This document shows positions 42,839-52,032 of a stretch of DNA of 64,000 nucleotides, in pieces (position 1 is the first letter of the stretch; each line of letters begins with the position of its first letter). The DNA lies in contig DATAVB010000143.1 of NCBI GenBank assembly GCA_036267955.1, positions 12,787 to 76,786 of the forward strand, in the 5' to 3' direction. A program made the position numbers and the translations under genes. Below the pieces are notes generated by a model. The model saw nothing but the letters and a program-made list of their open reading frames with translations. It was not told the DNA's origin and ran no database searches. Source of the DNA: DATAVB01 sp036267955. GTDB taxonomy: Bacteria > Actinomycetota > Actinomycetes > Mycobacteriales > QHCD01.

Positions 42839-43795
42839 ATGACTGCCGACCCGGAGCGGGACCTGACCTGGCGTCCCGCCACTCTCGACGACGTGCCGGC
42901 GCTGGCCCGGTTGACCAATGCCGTGACCGTGCATGTCGGTGGTCACGATCTGTTGTCCGAGGCGGCGTTGGCCCAGGGGATGGCCGGCGCCCGCGGTGCG
43001 CTGACCGAGGACAGCCTGGTGGCAGTGCTGGCCGACGGTGTCGCGGTCGGCTGGTGCGGCCTGCCGCCACCTCCCGCGAACGGCAGCCGGCTGAGCGGGT
43101 ACGGCGGCGTCCATCCGGACTGGCGGGGGCGCGGCATCGGCCGCCGGCTGCTGGCGTGGCAGGTCGAGCGGGCCGGCGCGCATCACGCCGCCGCGGGAGC
43201 GACCGAGCCCTGGGCGCTGCACGTCCCGACGATGGACTCCGATCCCGGGCATGCCCGTCTGCTGGCCCGTTTCGACTTCAAGCCGGTGCGGTTCTGGTTC
43301 GAGATGCTGCGGGACACAGCGGCCCCGGTCGTCGAAACTCCGCTGGCCGAGGGGCTGACCGCGGTGCCGTACGAGCCGCGGTACGAGGACTCGCTGTACG
43401 CCGCGCACACGGAGGCGTTCGCCGACCATTGGGGCTTTCAGCAACGGCCGCAGCGGGACTGGCGCAGCCGGGTGGAGAGCGTGAATTTCCGGCCGGCGCT
43501 GAGCCGGCTGGCCGTCGACGCGTCCGGCGAGGTGGCCGGCTATGTGCTGACCAACGGATATCAGGATCCGGCCCGGCTGACGATGGCCGTGATCGGCACC
43601 CGGCGGGGGTGGCGCCGGCGCGGCGTGGCCTCGGCGCTGATCGCGCGGACGTTGCACGCCTACCGGGCGGCCGGGGTGAGCAGGGCGGAGTTGGGTGTCG
43701 ACACCGCCAATCCGACCGGTGCGCTCGGTGTGTACGAACGGATGGGTTTCGTCCGCGGCCTGAGCTCGACCACGTACGGCCGGGCGATCGGCTGA
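42839..43795 (+). CDS. Double-GNAT acetyltransferase (MshD-like architecture)
   Basis: 318-aa protein with two tandem GNAT domains. The N-terminal one has VHPDWRGRGIGRRLLAWQV (motif A) and the C-terminal one has VIGTRRGWRRRGVASALIARTLHAYRAAG and DTANPTGALGVYERMGFV. The length and double-domain layout match mycothiol synthase MshD, but many actinobacterial tandem GNATs do other jobs, and no mycothiol genes are near. It uses acetyl-CoA, with an unknown amine acceptor. Convergent with the beta-lactamase-like gene, 6 bp between stops. Confidence 0.85.
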   Translation: MTADPERDLTWRPATLDDVPALARLTNAVTVHVGGHDLLSEAALAQGMAGARGALTEDSLVAVLADGVAVGWCGLPPPPANGSRLSGYGGVHPDWRGRGIGRRLLAWQVERAGAHHAAAGATEPWALHVPTMDSDPGHARLLARFDFKPVRFWFEMLRDTAAPVVETPLAEGLTAVPYEPRYEDSLYAAHTEAFADHWGFQQRPQRDWRSRVESVNFRPALSRLAVDASGEVAGYVLTNGYQDPARLTMAVIGTRRGWRRRGVASALIARTLHAYRAAGVSRAELGVDTANPTGALGVYERMGFVRGLSSTTYGRAIG

Positions 43796-43801
43796 TCCAG
43801 C

Positions 43802-45121
43802 TCAGCGGGGCGTGTCCGGCCACGGGTCGCGGGTGAAGATGAACGTACGGATGTCCAGTGCCTCGACGCTGCCGTCCGGTGCCCGCAGCACCCGCAGATC
43901 CTCGCCGCGTTCCGGGCCGTCCAGGTAGCGCCAGCGGTCCGGCCCGATCTGGTCCAGCCGGGCGAGGTCGCCGCCGTCGATGTCGAGCAGCTGGCTGGCC
44001 GCGGTGTCGTACCCGATGGTGATCTCGTTGCCCATCCACCACCAGCGGCCGGTGACCGGCTCCACCTCGGGCGGCACCGGGCCGTCCGGCTGCCAGGGCA
44101 CCACCGCTTCGGGTTGGGCGTCCAGGATCTCGCTGAGAGCCGTATGTGCGAGTGTGCTGACCCGGGCACCGTTGTAGCAGTTGGCGAACGCCACGGTGGC
44201 CCAGCCGGTGTCCGGATCCGCCGCCAGACAGGCAACGAAGCCCGGCATCGACCCCGTATGTCCACAGTAGACACGGTCGCCGACGCGGTTGAGCTGGATC
44301 CCCAGGCCGGTGCCGAGGCTCCAGCGGCGCGGGTCGACGATCGCGGCCGGCGCCCGCATCTCCTCGGCTGTCGCGCGCGACAGCACGCCGTCCAGTCCGC
44401 CGGCCAGCACCGCGGCCCAGCGCAGCAGGTCACCGGTGGTGCTCCACAGCTGTCCGGCCGGCGCCATCGCAAGGGTGTCCGGGGTTGGCTCCTCGCGCAG
44501 TTGTTGCTCCCACGGATGGACGAGATAGCCGCGCGCGTAGGGATCGCGCGGGCTGCAGCCGGTGTCCCGCAGGCCGCCCGGGTCGAGGATCCGGGCCTGC
44601 AGGACCTCGCGCCACGGCTGGCCGGTGATCCGTTCGATCAGCGCACCGAGCAGGCCGTACCCGAGGTTGGAGTAGTGCCGGAAACGCCCCAGCGGCAGGG
44701 TGAATTTCTCCGCCGTGACGCCGGCCAGCAGCCGCTCGACCGAGGTGCCGGGCGACCGTTCCCACCACGGCCCGTCCGGCTCGGCCTGCAGCCCGGAGGT
44801 ATGGGTGAGCAGCCGCCGGGCGGTCGGCGCGTGCTCCCCCAACTCGGGCAGCAGCCGGCCGATCGGCTCGTCCAGGTCGAGCCGGCCCTCGTCCCGCAAC
44901 TGCATGACCAGGGCGGCGGTGAAGGTCTTGCTGATCGAGCCGACCCGGTACTGCGTCTGCGGGCTCGGCACCGGATTGCCGCCTTGCCCGGTGTGATGCA
45001 GACATTCGCCGTCCTGGCCCGCGGCCAGAACGAGGGACGGGGCCCGGCCGTCCCGCTGTGCGGTGCCGGCCAGTTGGTCGAGGCTGCTGCCGAGTTGCGC
45101 CGTGATCATGTCGAGCATCAT
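43802..45121 (-). CDS. Serine hydrolase, beta-lactamase class C fold
   Basis: 439 aa. Active-site motifs are visible: SISK (Ser62, Lys65), YSN in FRHYSNLGYG, and HTG in CGHTGSMPGF. No signal peptide or lipobox is seen, so it is likely cytoplasmic, and more probably an esterase or D-amino-acid peptidase than a true beta-lactamase. The last 100 residues form an extra beta domain (VPPEVEPVTGRWWWMGNEITIGYD). It is 6 bp downstream of the NADP oxidoreductase gene and likely cotranscribed with it. Confidence 0.88.
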   Translation of the reverse strand: MMLDMITAQLGSSLDQLAGTAQRDGRAPSLVLAAGQDGECLHHTGQGGNPVPSPQTQYRVGSISKTFTAALVMQLRDEGRLDLDEPIGRLLPELGEHAPTARRLLTHTSGLQAEPDGPWWERSPGTSVERLLAGVTAEKFTLPLGRFRHYSNLGYGLLGALIERITGQPWREVLQARILDPGGLRDTGCSPRDPYARGYLVHPWEQQLREEPTPDTLAMAPAGQLWSTTGDLLRWAAVLAGGLDGVLSRATAEEMRAPAAIVDPRRWSLGTGLGIQLNRVGDRVYCGHTGSMPGFVACLAADPDTGWATVAFANCYNGARVSTLAHTALSEILDAQPEAVVPWQPDGPVPPEVEPVTGRWWWMGNEITIGYDTAASQLLDIDGGDLARLDQIGPDRWRYLDGPERGEDLRVLRAPDGSVEALDIRTFIFTRDPWPDTPR

Positions 45122-45127
45122 GCCCGA

Positions 45128-46141
45128 TCAGTCGTGCAGCTTGACCACCATCTTGCCGATGTTGTCGCCGCGCAACAGGCCGAGAAACGCCTCCGGCGAA
45201 CGTTCGATGCCCTCGACGACGGTCTCCTGGAAGGTGATCGACCCGTCGCGCAGCCAGCCGCCGACCTCGCGGGCGAAATCCTGCTGCCGGTCATTGTGGT
45301 CGCCGACGATAAAACCGCGAATGGTGAGTCGTTTGCCGACGATCAGGCCCAGATTCCGCGGGCCCGGCGGCGGCTCGGTGGCGTTGTAGACGGAGATCGC
45401 ACCGCAGGCCGCCACCCGGCCGTGCCGGTTGAGCGAGCCGATCGCGGCCTCGAGGTGGTCGCCGCCGACATTGTCGAAATAAACGTCGATACCTTCTGGG
45501 GCCGCTTTCTTGAGTTGTTCGGCGACCGGCGCTGTTTTGTAGTTGAACGCGGCGTCGAACCCGAGCGTGTCGCGCAGATAGGCGACCTTGGCATCGGTTC
45601 CGGCGCTGCCGATCACGCGGGACGCGCCGCGCAGCCTGGCGATCTGGCCGGCGATGCTGCCGACCGCGCCGGCCGCGGCGGAGACGAATACGGCGTCACC
45701 CGCACGCATCTCGGCGATGTCGAGCAGCCCGACGTAGGCGGTGAACGAGGGCATGCCGAGCGCGCCGAGATATGCCGAAACCGTCGGTGCGAGAGTGGGA
45801 TCGACCGGCTGGAACGCCTCCGCCGGGCCGGCCGCGTAGTCGCGCCAGCCATAGCGGTGCAGCACGGTGGCGCCCACCGGGAGCGCGTCGCTTTCCGAGG
45901 CGATGACCTCCCCGATCGCTCCGCCGTCCATCACCTGGCCGACCTCGAACGGCGGCACGTAGGACTTTCCGGCATTCATCCGGCCACGCATATAGGGATC
46001 GACGGAGAAATAGGAATTCCGGACGAGCACCTCGCCGTCGGACGGCGTGGGAACCGGCGCCTCGACGATCCTGAAGTTGTCGACGGTCGGTACGCCATGT
46101 GGGCGTTCGGCGAGGTGAACCTCGCGGCCGGTGTCAGTCAT
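45128..46141 (-). CDS. NADP-dependent oxidoreductase, zinc-independent MDR (CurA-like)
   Basis: 337-aa medium-chain dehydrogenase/reductase of the leukotriene-B4-dehydrogenase/CurA type, which reduces double bonds of enones with NADPH. Zinc ligands are absent. Signatures are FSVDPYMRGRMN, the nucleotide motif AAAGAVGSIAGQIARLRG, and YFDNVGGDHLEAAIGSLNRHGRVAACGAIS. ATG 46141 has GAAAGGG 6 bp upstream. It follows the FGGY kinase gene by 32 bp on the same strand, so it may be the tail of the sugar operon. Confidence 0.92.
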   Translation of the reverse strand: MTDTGREVHLAERPHGVPTVDNFRIVEAPVPTPSDGEVLVRNSYFSVDPYMRGRMNAGKSYVPPFEVGQVMDGGAIGEVIASESDALPVGATVLHRYGWRDYAAGPAEAFQPVDPTLAPTVSAYLGALGMPSFTAYVGLLDIAEMRAGDAVFVSAAAGAVGSIAGQIARLRGASRVIGSAGTDAKVAYLRDTLGFDAAFNYKTAPVAEQLKKAAPEGIDVYFDNVGGDHLEAAIGSLNRHGRVAACGAISVYNATEPPPGPRNLGLIVGKRLTIRGFIVGDHNDRQQDFAREVGGWLRDGSITFQETVVEGIERSPEAFLGLLRGDNIGKMVVKLHD

Positions 46142-46173
46142 GTGCAGCCCTTTCGTGAGGTGATGTCGGTCGA

Positions 46174-47670
46174 TCAGGATGTGGCGCTGTCCGTCTCTAT
46201 CCATAGTGGACGAAGAGCGGCGATGGCCGCGGTGAAGCGTTCGTACGTCGCGCTGAAAGCCGCACTCCGCCGGCGATCCGGCTCGTGCGTGGCGGCGATG
46301 CGTACGGTGTTGGTGATCGCCTCGTCCAGATCGGAATACAGCCCGACGCCGAGTCCGGCCAGCACGGCCGCGCCGCGGGCGCCGGCCTCGTCGGTGTCGG
46401 GCACCTCGATCGTGCGACCCAGACCGTCGGCGAAAAGCTGCCGCCACACGCCGCTGCGCATTCCGCCGCCGGTGGCCCGTACCACCGGGGACAACTCGAA
46501 AGCCGAGCCGAGCGCGTCGATATGCAGCCGGTGATTGCAGACCACGCCCTCCATCAGGGCGCGCAACAGGTGCGCCCGGGTGTGCCAGCCCTGCAGGCCG
46601 ACAAATCCGCCGGTGGCATGCGGGAGCATCGGGGATCCGTAGAGATACGGGAGAAAGAGCAGGTCGCTCGGATCGTCGAGCACCGCGGCAACCTCGTCGC
46701 CGACGAAATCGAACGAGTCGACGCCGACCAGCCTCCGGACGAACCAGTCCAATGTGGACGCTGACGCGGGCGAGGTCGACATGTTCAGCAGCTGCCCGGG
46801 TTGCAGGAAGGCCCGGGCCTGCCAGCGGTAGTCGGTGTGCAGGTCGGTCGACACGACCTGGTTGATGCTGAACGTGCCGGCCACAATGGACAGTGCGCCG
46901 GGATGGACCGCGCCGAGACCGACCGCGGCCGCGTCGACGTCATGCGAGCCACAGATCACCGGCGTCCCCGCGCTAAGGCCGGTCAGCTCAGCCGCGGCGG
47001 CCGTCACCGCGCCCACCACCTCGGTCGACCCGTGGATCGGCGGCCGCTTGTCGGCGACCTGCCGCAGGTCGAAGAGGTCCAGCACGCCGTCGTCGTACTC
47101 TGCCCGGCCGGCGACCGCGCTGCGCACGCTGGTGAACGACGCGCTCGCCTCGGTTGGGTCGGTGCCGATCTCCCCGGTGAGCTGCAGCCGCAGCCAGTCC
47201 TTGCAGAAGAGCAACCAGCGGGTGCGTTCGAGCGCGGCCGGCTCGTGTTTGGCGAGCCAGGCCAGCACGGCCACCGGCGACGCGGCGAACGGCTGCTGCC
47301 CGATCAGTGGCAGCGCCGCGGCGTGCACCCCGGACGCCTGCCACCCGTCCAGCACCGACTCGGCCCGGGTGTCCGAGGCCAGCACCGCCGGTCGTACCGG
47401 CCGCAGCGCCGCGTCGACCAGGTACATCCCGTCGTTGTGCCCGGCCAGCCCGACGCCGACGATGCGGGCCGGATCGACGCCGGCCACCGCCTGCCGGATC
47501 GCCTCGGTGCAGGCGGTCCAGGCGGAGTCCATGTCGCGCTCGACCCAGCGCGGCTGCGGCGTCGAGGCCTGCGATCCGGCCGATCCGGCGGCCACCTCGT
47601 GCCCGGCCAGGTCGAAGAGCACGGCCTTGGTCACCGTGCCACCGGAGTCGATGCCCAGCAGGTACTCCAT
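46174..47670 (-). CDS. FGGY-family carbohydrate kinase
   Basis: 498-aa sugar kinase. Start MEYLLGIDSGGTVTKAVLFD is the N-terminal ATPase motif; the catalytic Asp region is GSHDVDAAAVGLG, and the FGGY C-terminal signature region is RATGGGMRSGVWRQLFADGLGRTIEVP. The substrate could be a pentulose, polyol or similar, by its position in the polyol-like operon. ATG 47670 has GAGGGG upstream. A hairpin (47701-47779) separates it from the dehydrogenase gene. Confidence 0.92.
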   Translation of the reverse strand: MEYLLGIDSGGTVTKAVLFDLAGHEVAAGSAGSQASTPQPRWVERDMDSAWTACTEAIRQAVAGVDPARIVGVGLAGHNDGMYLVDAALRPVRPAVLASDTRAESVLDGWQASGVHAAALPLIGQQPFAASPVAVLAWLAKHEPAALERTRWLLFCKDWLRLQLTGEIGTDPTEASASFTSVRSAVAGRAEYDDGVLDLFDLRQVADKRPPIHGSTEVVGAVTAAAAELTGLSAGTPVICGSHDVDAAAVGLGAVHPGALSIVAGTFSINQVVSTDLHTDYRWQARAFLQPGQLLNMSTSPASASTLDWFVRRLVGVDSFDFVGDEVAAVLDDPSDLLFLPYLYGSPMLPHATGGFVGLQGWHTRAHLLRALMEGVVCNHRLHIDALGSAFELSPVVRATGGGMRSGVWRQLFADGLGRTIEVPDTDEAGARGAAVLAGLGVGLYSDLDEAITNTVRIAATHEPDRRRSAAFSATYERFTAAIAALRPLWIETDSATS

Positions 47671-47700
47671 CAACGACCCCTCATGTCCGCTCGGCCGACT

Positions 47701-47779
47701 CATTCCCCCGCCGATCTTGACGATAAAGCCCCGCATACCGGACATCGGGGGGCGATAACTTCAAGATCGGCGCGGAATG
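47701..47779. repeat. GCCGATCTTGA hairpin inside the sugar operon
   Basis: 11-bp perfect core (GCCGATCTTGA at 47710-47720, TCAAGATCGGC at 47761-47771), extended outward by CATTCC/GGAATG with a one-base bulge. The loop is 40 nt. It lies about 50 bp after the dehydrogenase stop and may reduce readthrough into the FGGY kinase gene. The arm sequence differs from the other hairpins. Confidence 0.7.
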
Positions 47780-47826
47780 GGGCGGTGCCGGGGCGCCGAA
47801 GGTCGGTTCCGGGGGAAAAGCGCGGG

Positions 47827-48873
47827 TCAGTTCCAACCGAGGGCCTCGGCGTTGACGGCGCCGGCGATCCGGCCGGTCTGCGCCAACTCCGCCACCGCCT
47901 CGGCGACCAGCCGGGCCGAGGTCCGGTTGGTCTGCTGGGTGTCGCCGCCGTAGTGCGGGGTCAGCGTCACGTTGCCCAGCGCCCGCCACGGACTGTCGGC
48001 GGCCAGTGGCTCCGCGTCGTACACATCCAGCCCGGCACCGGCGATCCGGCCCTCGGACAGCACCGCATACAGCGCGTCGTAGTCGACCAGCCGGCTGCGC
48101 GCCACGTTGATGAAGTACGCCGTGGGCTTCATCAACGCGAACAGGGTGTCGTTGATGAACCGTTCGGTCTCCGGGGTCAGCCGGGCCTGCAGCACGACGT
48201 AGTCGGACTCGCGGAACACGTCGGCCAGGTCCACCCGCTGGCCGCCGAAATCGCGCAGGTCAGACTCCTCGACGTACGGATCGGCGACCAGCAGCCGGAC
48301 GTGGAAACCGGCCAGCCGCTGGGCGAGTTGCCGGCCCACCTGGCCGAAGCCGACCATCCCGACGGTGCCGTGGGCCACCTCGGTGCCGGGTGGCGAGAGC
48401 GGTTCGCGCCAGCCGCCGGACTTGATCATCGCGTCGGACCGGGCGATCCCGCGCGACTCGGACAGCATCATGCCGAGCGCCAATTCGGCCACCGCGGAAG
48501 CGTTCCGCCCGGACACCCCGGACACCGCGATCCCGCGTTCGGTCGCGGCGGCGAGGTCGACGTTCTCCAGTCCGGCCCGGGCCACGACCACGGCCCTGAG
48601 CCGCTTGCCCGCCTCCAGCGCCGCGGCCGGTACGGCGGCGAAGTGCATCGTCAGCACCTCGGCGTCGCCGACCGAGTCGATCACCTCGGTCGGCAACGGC
48701 GCGGCGTCGACACCGTTCCATTCCATCTGTTGCTGCACGTGGTGCTGTTCGGCCTTGGTGCCGGCCCAGTCGACCGTGCGGACCGGGCCGAAATCCTCGC
48801 CGCACACCTGCCGCAACGCCTCGACGTAGTGCTGCGCGGCAATGAAATGGTCGCCGATGACGAGCGTCTCCAC
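47827..48873 (-). CDS. D-2-hydroxyacid dehydrogenase family (phosphoglycerate dehydrogenase-like)
   Basis: 348-aa NAD-dependent dehydrogenase. The Rossmann motif is GMVGFGQVGRQLAQRL; the catalytic Arg is in NVARSRLVD, Glu is in DVYDAEP, and His is in LTPHYGG. The start is GTG with GGAGAGGA upstream. It lies 44 bp after the second permease gene of the ABC transporter, so it is likely the first catabolic enzyme of the operon, acting on the imported sugar or its acid. Substrate not known. Confidence 0.9.
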   Translation of the reverse strand: METLVIGDHFIAAQHYVEALRQVCGEDFGPVRTVDWAGTKAEQHHVQQQMEWNGVDAAPLPTEVIDSVGDAEVLTMHFAAVPAAALEAGKRLRAVVVARAGLENVDLAAATERGIAVSGVSGRNASAVAELALGMMLSESRGIARSDAMIKSGGWREPLSPPGTEVAHGTVGMVGFGQVGRQLAQRLAGFHVRLLVADPYVEESDLRDFGGQRVDLADVFRESDYVVLQARLTPETERFINDTLFALMKPTAYFINVARSRLVDYDALYAVLSEGRIAGAGLDVYDAEPLAADSPWRALGNVTLTPHYGGDTQQTNRTSARLVAEAVAELAQTGRIAGAVNAEALGWN

Positions 48874-48917
48874 GAAATGCTGTCCTCTCCAGTGGCTGGC
48901 GCAATCCTACGGACCGG

Positions 48918-49760
48918 TTACTTGATGGCGCCCATGGACAGGCCCCGGACCAGTTGCTTCTGAGCAAACCAGCCGGCGAGCAGCACCGGCAAGGTGGCGA
49001 TCGTCGCGGCCGCGGCCAATTGAGCCCAGTAGAGGCCCTCACTGGTGATGAATCCCACCAGGAAGACCGGCACCGTCCCGGCACGCGTCGCGGTCAGGTT
49101 CACCGCGAAGAAGAACTCGTTCCAGGAGAAGATGACACAGATCAACGCGGTGGCGGCGAGGCCGGGCGCGATCATCGGCAGCACCACCCGGCGCAGCGAC
49201 TGCGGCAGGTTGGCGCCGTCAACGGTGGCCGCCTCCAGCACCTCGCCGGGCACCTCCAGCAGGAACGAGCGGATCATCCATACCGCGATCGGCATGTTCA
49301 TCCCGGCGTAGAGGATGCACAGCATCCAGACGTTGTCCAGGGCGCCGATCTTCTCCACCACGACGTAGATGGGCACGATGGCCGCGACCACCGGCAGCAT
49401 CTTGGTGGAGATGAAGAAGAACAGCACGTCCTGCCAGCGCTTGACCGGTTTGATCGACAGCGCGTACGCGGCCGGCGTGGCCAACAGCAGTACGAGGACC
49501 GTCGAGACGACGGTCGCGATCAGCGAATTCTCCAGGTACGGCCCCACTCCACTGTGGAATACATTCCGGAACTCCTGAAGTGTCGGCGAGAAGACGATGT
49601 GCGGTGTACGGGTGTATGCGGCGCTCTCGTTCTTGAATCCGGTGAGCACCATCCACAGCACCGGGAAGAAGAAGACGATAGCCACGATCCAGGCGAGCAG
49701 AGCCAATCCAAACCGTCCGGCGCGACTGCTGCTGCTCGCGCTCTCGGCAAACCCGGCCAT
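48918..49760 (-). CDS. Carbohydrate ABC transporter permease (MalG-like)
   Basis: 280-aa inner-membrane permease with six transmembrane segments. The EAA motif is EAATVDGANLPQSLRRVVLPMIAPGL, which docks the ATPase. Its start overlaps the stop of the other permease by one base (TAATG, 49760). It pairs with the MalF-like permease and the binding protein. No ATPase gene is in the operon; such transporters often use a shared MsiK-type ATPase encoded elsewhere. Confidence 0.93.
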   Translation of the reverse strand: MAGFAESASSSSRAGRFGLALLAWIVAIVFFFPVLWMVLTGFKNESAAYTRTPHIVFSPTLQEFRNVFHSGVGPYLENSLIATVVSTVLVLLLATPAAYALSIKPVKRWQDVLFFFISTKMLPVVAAIVPIYVVVEKIGALDNVWMLCILYAGMNMPIAVWMIRSFLLEVPGEVLEAATVDGANLPQSLRRVVLPMIAPGLAATALICVIFSWNEFFFAVNLTATRAGTVPVFLVGFITSEGLYWAQLAAAATIATLPVLLAGWFAQKQLVRGLSMGAIK

Positions 49761-50692
49761 TACTTTCCCTCCTCCACATTGAGCAACGAGAAGACAACCC
49801 GTAATGCGAACGTCGCGACGATGATCGTTGCCACCACGACGACGACGCCGAGCGCGGCGGCCTGTCCGATGTCGAACCCGAGGAATGCGCGCTGATAGAG
49901 ATAGAACGGGAGATTCGTCGACGACGTGCCCGGGCCGCCCTGGGTCATCATGTAGATCGCGTCGAACGTATTGACCACATAGATCGCGCCGAGCAGTACG
50001 CCGAGCTCGATATAGCGGCGTAGATGCGGGAACGTGATCTCACGGAACAGCGCCAGCGTGCCGGCACCGTCGACCCGGCCTGCCTCCAGCACGTCGCGGG
50101 GTTGGCTCTGCAGTCCCGCCAGCACGATCAGCATCATGAACGGGGTCCATTGCCAGACCGTCTCGGCGACCACCGAGCCCATCGGGAACTTGCTGATCCA
50201 GTCGAACTGGCCGATGCCAAAAGGTCGCAGCACGAAATTCGCCAGCCCGTACACCGGGTCGAGAATCGTCGTCTTCCAGAGCAGCGCGCCGGCGGTCGGC
50301 ATGACCAGGAACGGCGTGATGAGAAGGGTTCGAACGACGCCGCGGCCGGGGAATGAGCGGTCCAGGAGCAGCGCGAGGCCGGTGCCCAGCAGCATCGCGA
50401 TGATGACCGCGGAGACGGTGAGAATAACGGTGTTGATGGCCGCGTCGCGGAATTGGCTGTCAGTGAAGACCTTGCCGTAGTTGGAGACGCCGACCCAGTG
50501 TTCGGAGCCCGGGCGCACCAGATTCCAGGACTTCAGCGAGTAGTAGATGGTGAAGATGAACGGGATCTGGGTGATCAGGACGGTGAACACCAGGGCGGGC
50601 AGCAGCGGCAGCCGCCGGGACCAGGCGCCAACCTTCTCCGGATCGCGGGTGCGCCGCCGGGCCGGCGCCGCCCGCAGCGTCACGGCGGTCAT
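49760..50692 (-). CDS. Carbohydrate ABC transporter permease (MalF-like)
   Basis: 310-aa permease with six transmembrane segments and the EAA motif EAGRVDGAGTLALFREITFPHLRRYI. It starts within the binding-protein stop (ATGA, 50689-50692), so the two are translationally coupled. The N-terminal segment and the GGPGTSSTNLPFYLYQRAF loop are typical of the polyol/sugar CUT1 permeases. Confidence 0.93.
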   Translation of the reverse strand: MTAVTLRAAPARRRTRDPEKVGAWSRRLPLLPALVFTVLITQIPFIFTIYYSLKSWNLVRPGSEHWVGVSNYGKVFTDSQFRDAAINTVILTVSAVIIAMLLGTGLALLLDRSFPGRGVVRTLLITPFLVMPTAGALLWKTTILDPVYGLANFVLRPFGIGQFDWISKFPMGSVVAETVWQWTPFMMLIVLAGLQSQPRDVLEAGRVDGAGTLALFREITFPHLRRYIELGVLLGAIYVVNTFDAIYMMTQGGPGTSSTNLPFYLYQRAFLGFDIGQAAALGVVVVVATIIVATFALRVVFSLLNVEEGK

Positions 50693-52032
50693 GACGTGCC
50701 CTTGGCATACGTGTCACCGACGGTCTGGGCGTATTCCTGGGACTGTTTCATGGCGCTCCTGACCGAGGTCTGCCCGGCGATGATCGCGGATATCTGTTGG
50801 CTCACCCTGGTGCCGAGGTCCTGGAATTCCGGTATGTCGACGAATTGAACCCCGGTGTACGGCACCGGCTCGGCCGTCGGATGTTGCGGATCGGCCGACT
50901 CGATCGCCTCCAGCGTCGGTTGCGCGAATGCGGTGGCGATCTTCTTGTATTGCGGCAGCTGATAGGTGGACAGCCGGCTGCCCGGCGGGACGTGCGACCA
51001 GCCGAGCTTCTGCCCGACCAGCTTCATGTAGTCCTTTGACGTCATCCAGGACATGAATTGCCAGGCGGCGTCCTTGTGTTTGCTGGTCTTGGGAATTGCC
51101 AGCGACCAGGTGTAGAGCCAGCCCGCGGACTTGGTCTTGACCACCGGCGCCTGGGCGTAGCCGACCTTGCCGGAGACCGTACTGCTCTGCGGGTCCTCCA
51201 CCGAGGAGACCGCCGACGTCGCGTCATACCACATTGCCGAATTGCCCTGTCCGAACTGGGTGGCGCACTCGGAGAAACCGGCCTGGGCCGCGCCCGGCTC
51301 GCCGTATTTCTTGATGAGGTCGGTGTAGAACTGGACCGCCTTGATGACCGCCGGCGAATCCAGTTGGGCCTTCCACGACGGGTCGAACCATCTGCCGCCG
51401 AAGGTGTTGATCACGGTGTCCAGGGGCGCCAGCACCTCACCCCAACCGGGGTCGCCGCGCAGGCAGATGCCATTCAGGTTCTTCTTGGGGTCGTCGAGCT
51501 TCGCCGCGAACTGCTCGACCTGCGGCCAGGTGGGATGGGCCGGCATCGTCAGCCCGGCCTTCTTGAAGAGATCCTTCCGGTACATCAGGAATGAGGATTC
51601 ACCGTAGAAGGGGACCGAGTAGAGATTGTTCTTGTACGACAGCGACTGGCGGATCGGTCCGATGAAATCGCCAGGATCGTAGCCCGGCGTCTTGTCCGCG
51701 TACGGCGAAAGGTTGGTGAGCCAACCATTCTTGGCCCAGAGCGGTGTTTCGTAATTGCTGATCATTGCGATGTCGAATTCGCCGGAATTGGTGGCGACGG
51801 ACGCGGTGATCTTCGCGCGCGCCTCGTTCTCCGGCAGGCTGATGAAATGCACCTTGATACCGGGATGCTCGCGCTCGAATATCGGCGCCAGTTTCTGCGC
51901 ATCCTGCATCTGCGAATTGGAGACGATGGCGACCGACAGGGTCGTGCCCGAGCCGCCGCCGGTATCACCGGCCCCCGCGCAGGCCGTCGCGGTCAGGCTC
52001 AGACAGCAAGCGACCGACAGTAGGACTTTCAT
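50689..52032 (-). CDS. Sugar/polyol ABC transporter substrate-binding lipoprotein
   Basis: 447-aa family 1 extracellular solute-binding protein. The signal peptide has a slightly divergent lipobox (LTATAC) at residue 18. Conserved parts: FEREHPGIKVHFI, FDIAMISNYETPLWAKNGWLTNL and YSVPFYGESSFLMYRKDLF, as in sorbitol/mannitol-type binding proteins. ATG 52032 has AAGGGGAG 5 bp upstream and overlaps the PfkB stop as ATGA. The ligand is inferred as a polyol or uncommon sugar from neighbours. Confidence 0.92.
   Translation of the reverse strand: MKVLLSVACCLSLTATACAGAGDTGGGSGTTLSVAIVSNSQMQDAQKLAPIFEREHPGIKVHFISLPENEARAKITASVATNSGEFDIAMISNYETPLWAKNGWLTNLSPYADKTPGYDPGDFIGPIRQSLSYKNNLYSVPFYGESSFLMYRKDLFKKAGLTMPAHPTWPQVEQFAAKLDDPKKNLNGICLRGDPGWGEVLAPLDTVINTFGGRWFDPSWKAQLDSPAVIKAVQFYTDLIKKYGEPGAAQAGFSECATQFGQGNSAMWYDATSAVSSVEDPQSSTVSGKVGYAQAPVVKTKSAGWLYTWSLAIPKTSKHKDAAWQFMSWMTSKDYMKLVGQKLGWSHVPPGSRLSTYQLPQYKKIATAFAQPTLEAIESADPQHPTAEPVPYTGVQFVDIPEFQDLGTRVSQQISAIIAGQTSVRSAMKQSQEYAQTVGDTYAKGTS

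Noticed and set aside
42839..43795. Firm assignment as mycothiol synthase mshD
   Set aside because: The double-GNAT architecture and length match, but other tandem GNATs share them and no mycothiol gene is nearby.
43802..45121. True beta-lactamase (antibiotic resistance)
   Set aside because: The SxxK/YxN/HTG motifs define the fold only. No signal peptide is visible, which is unlike class C beta-lactamases.
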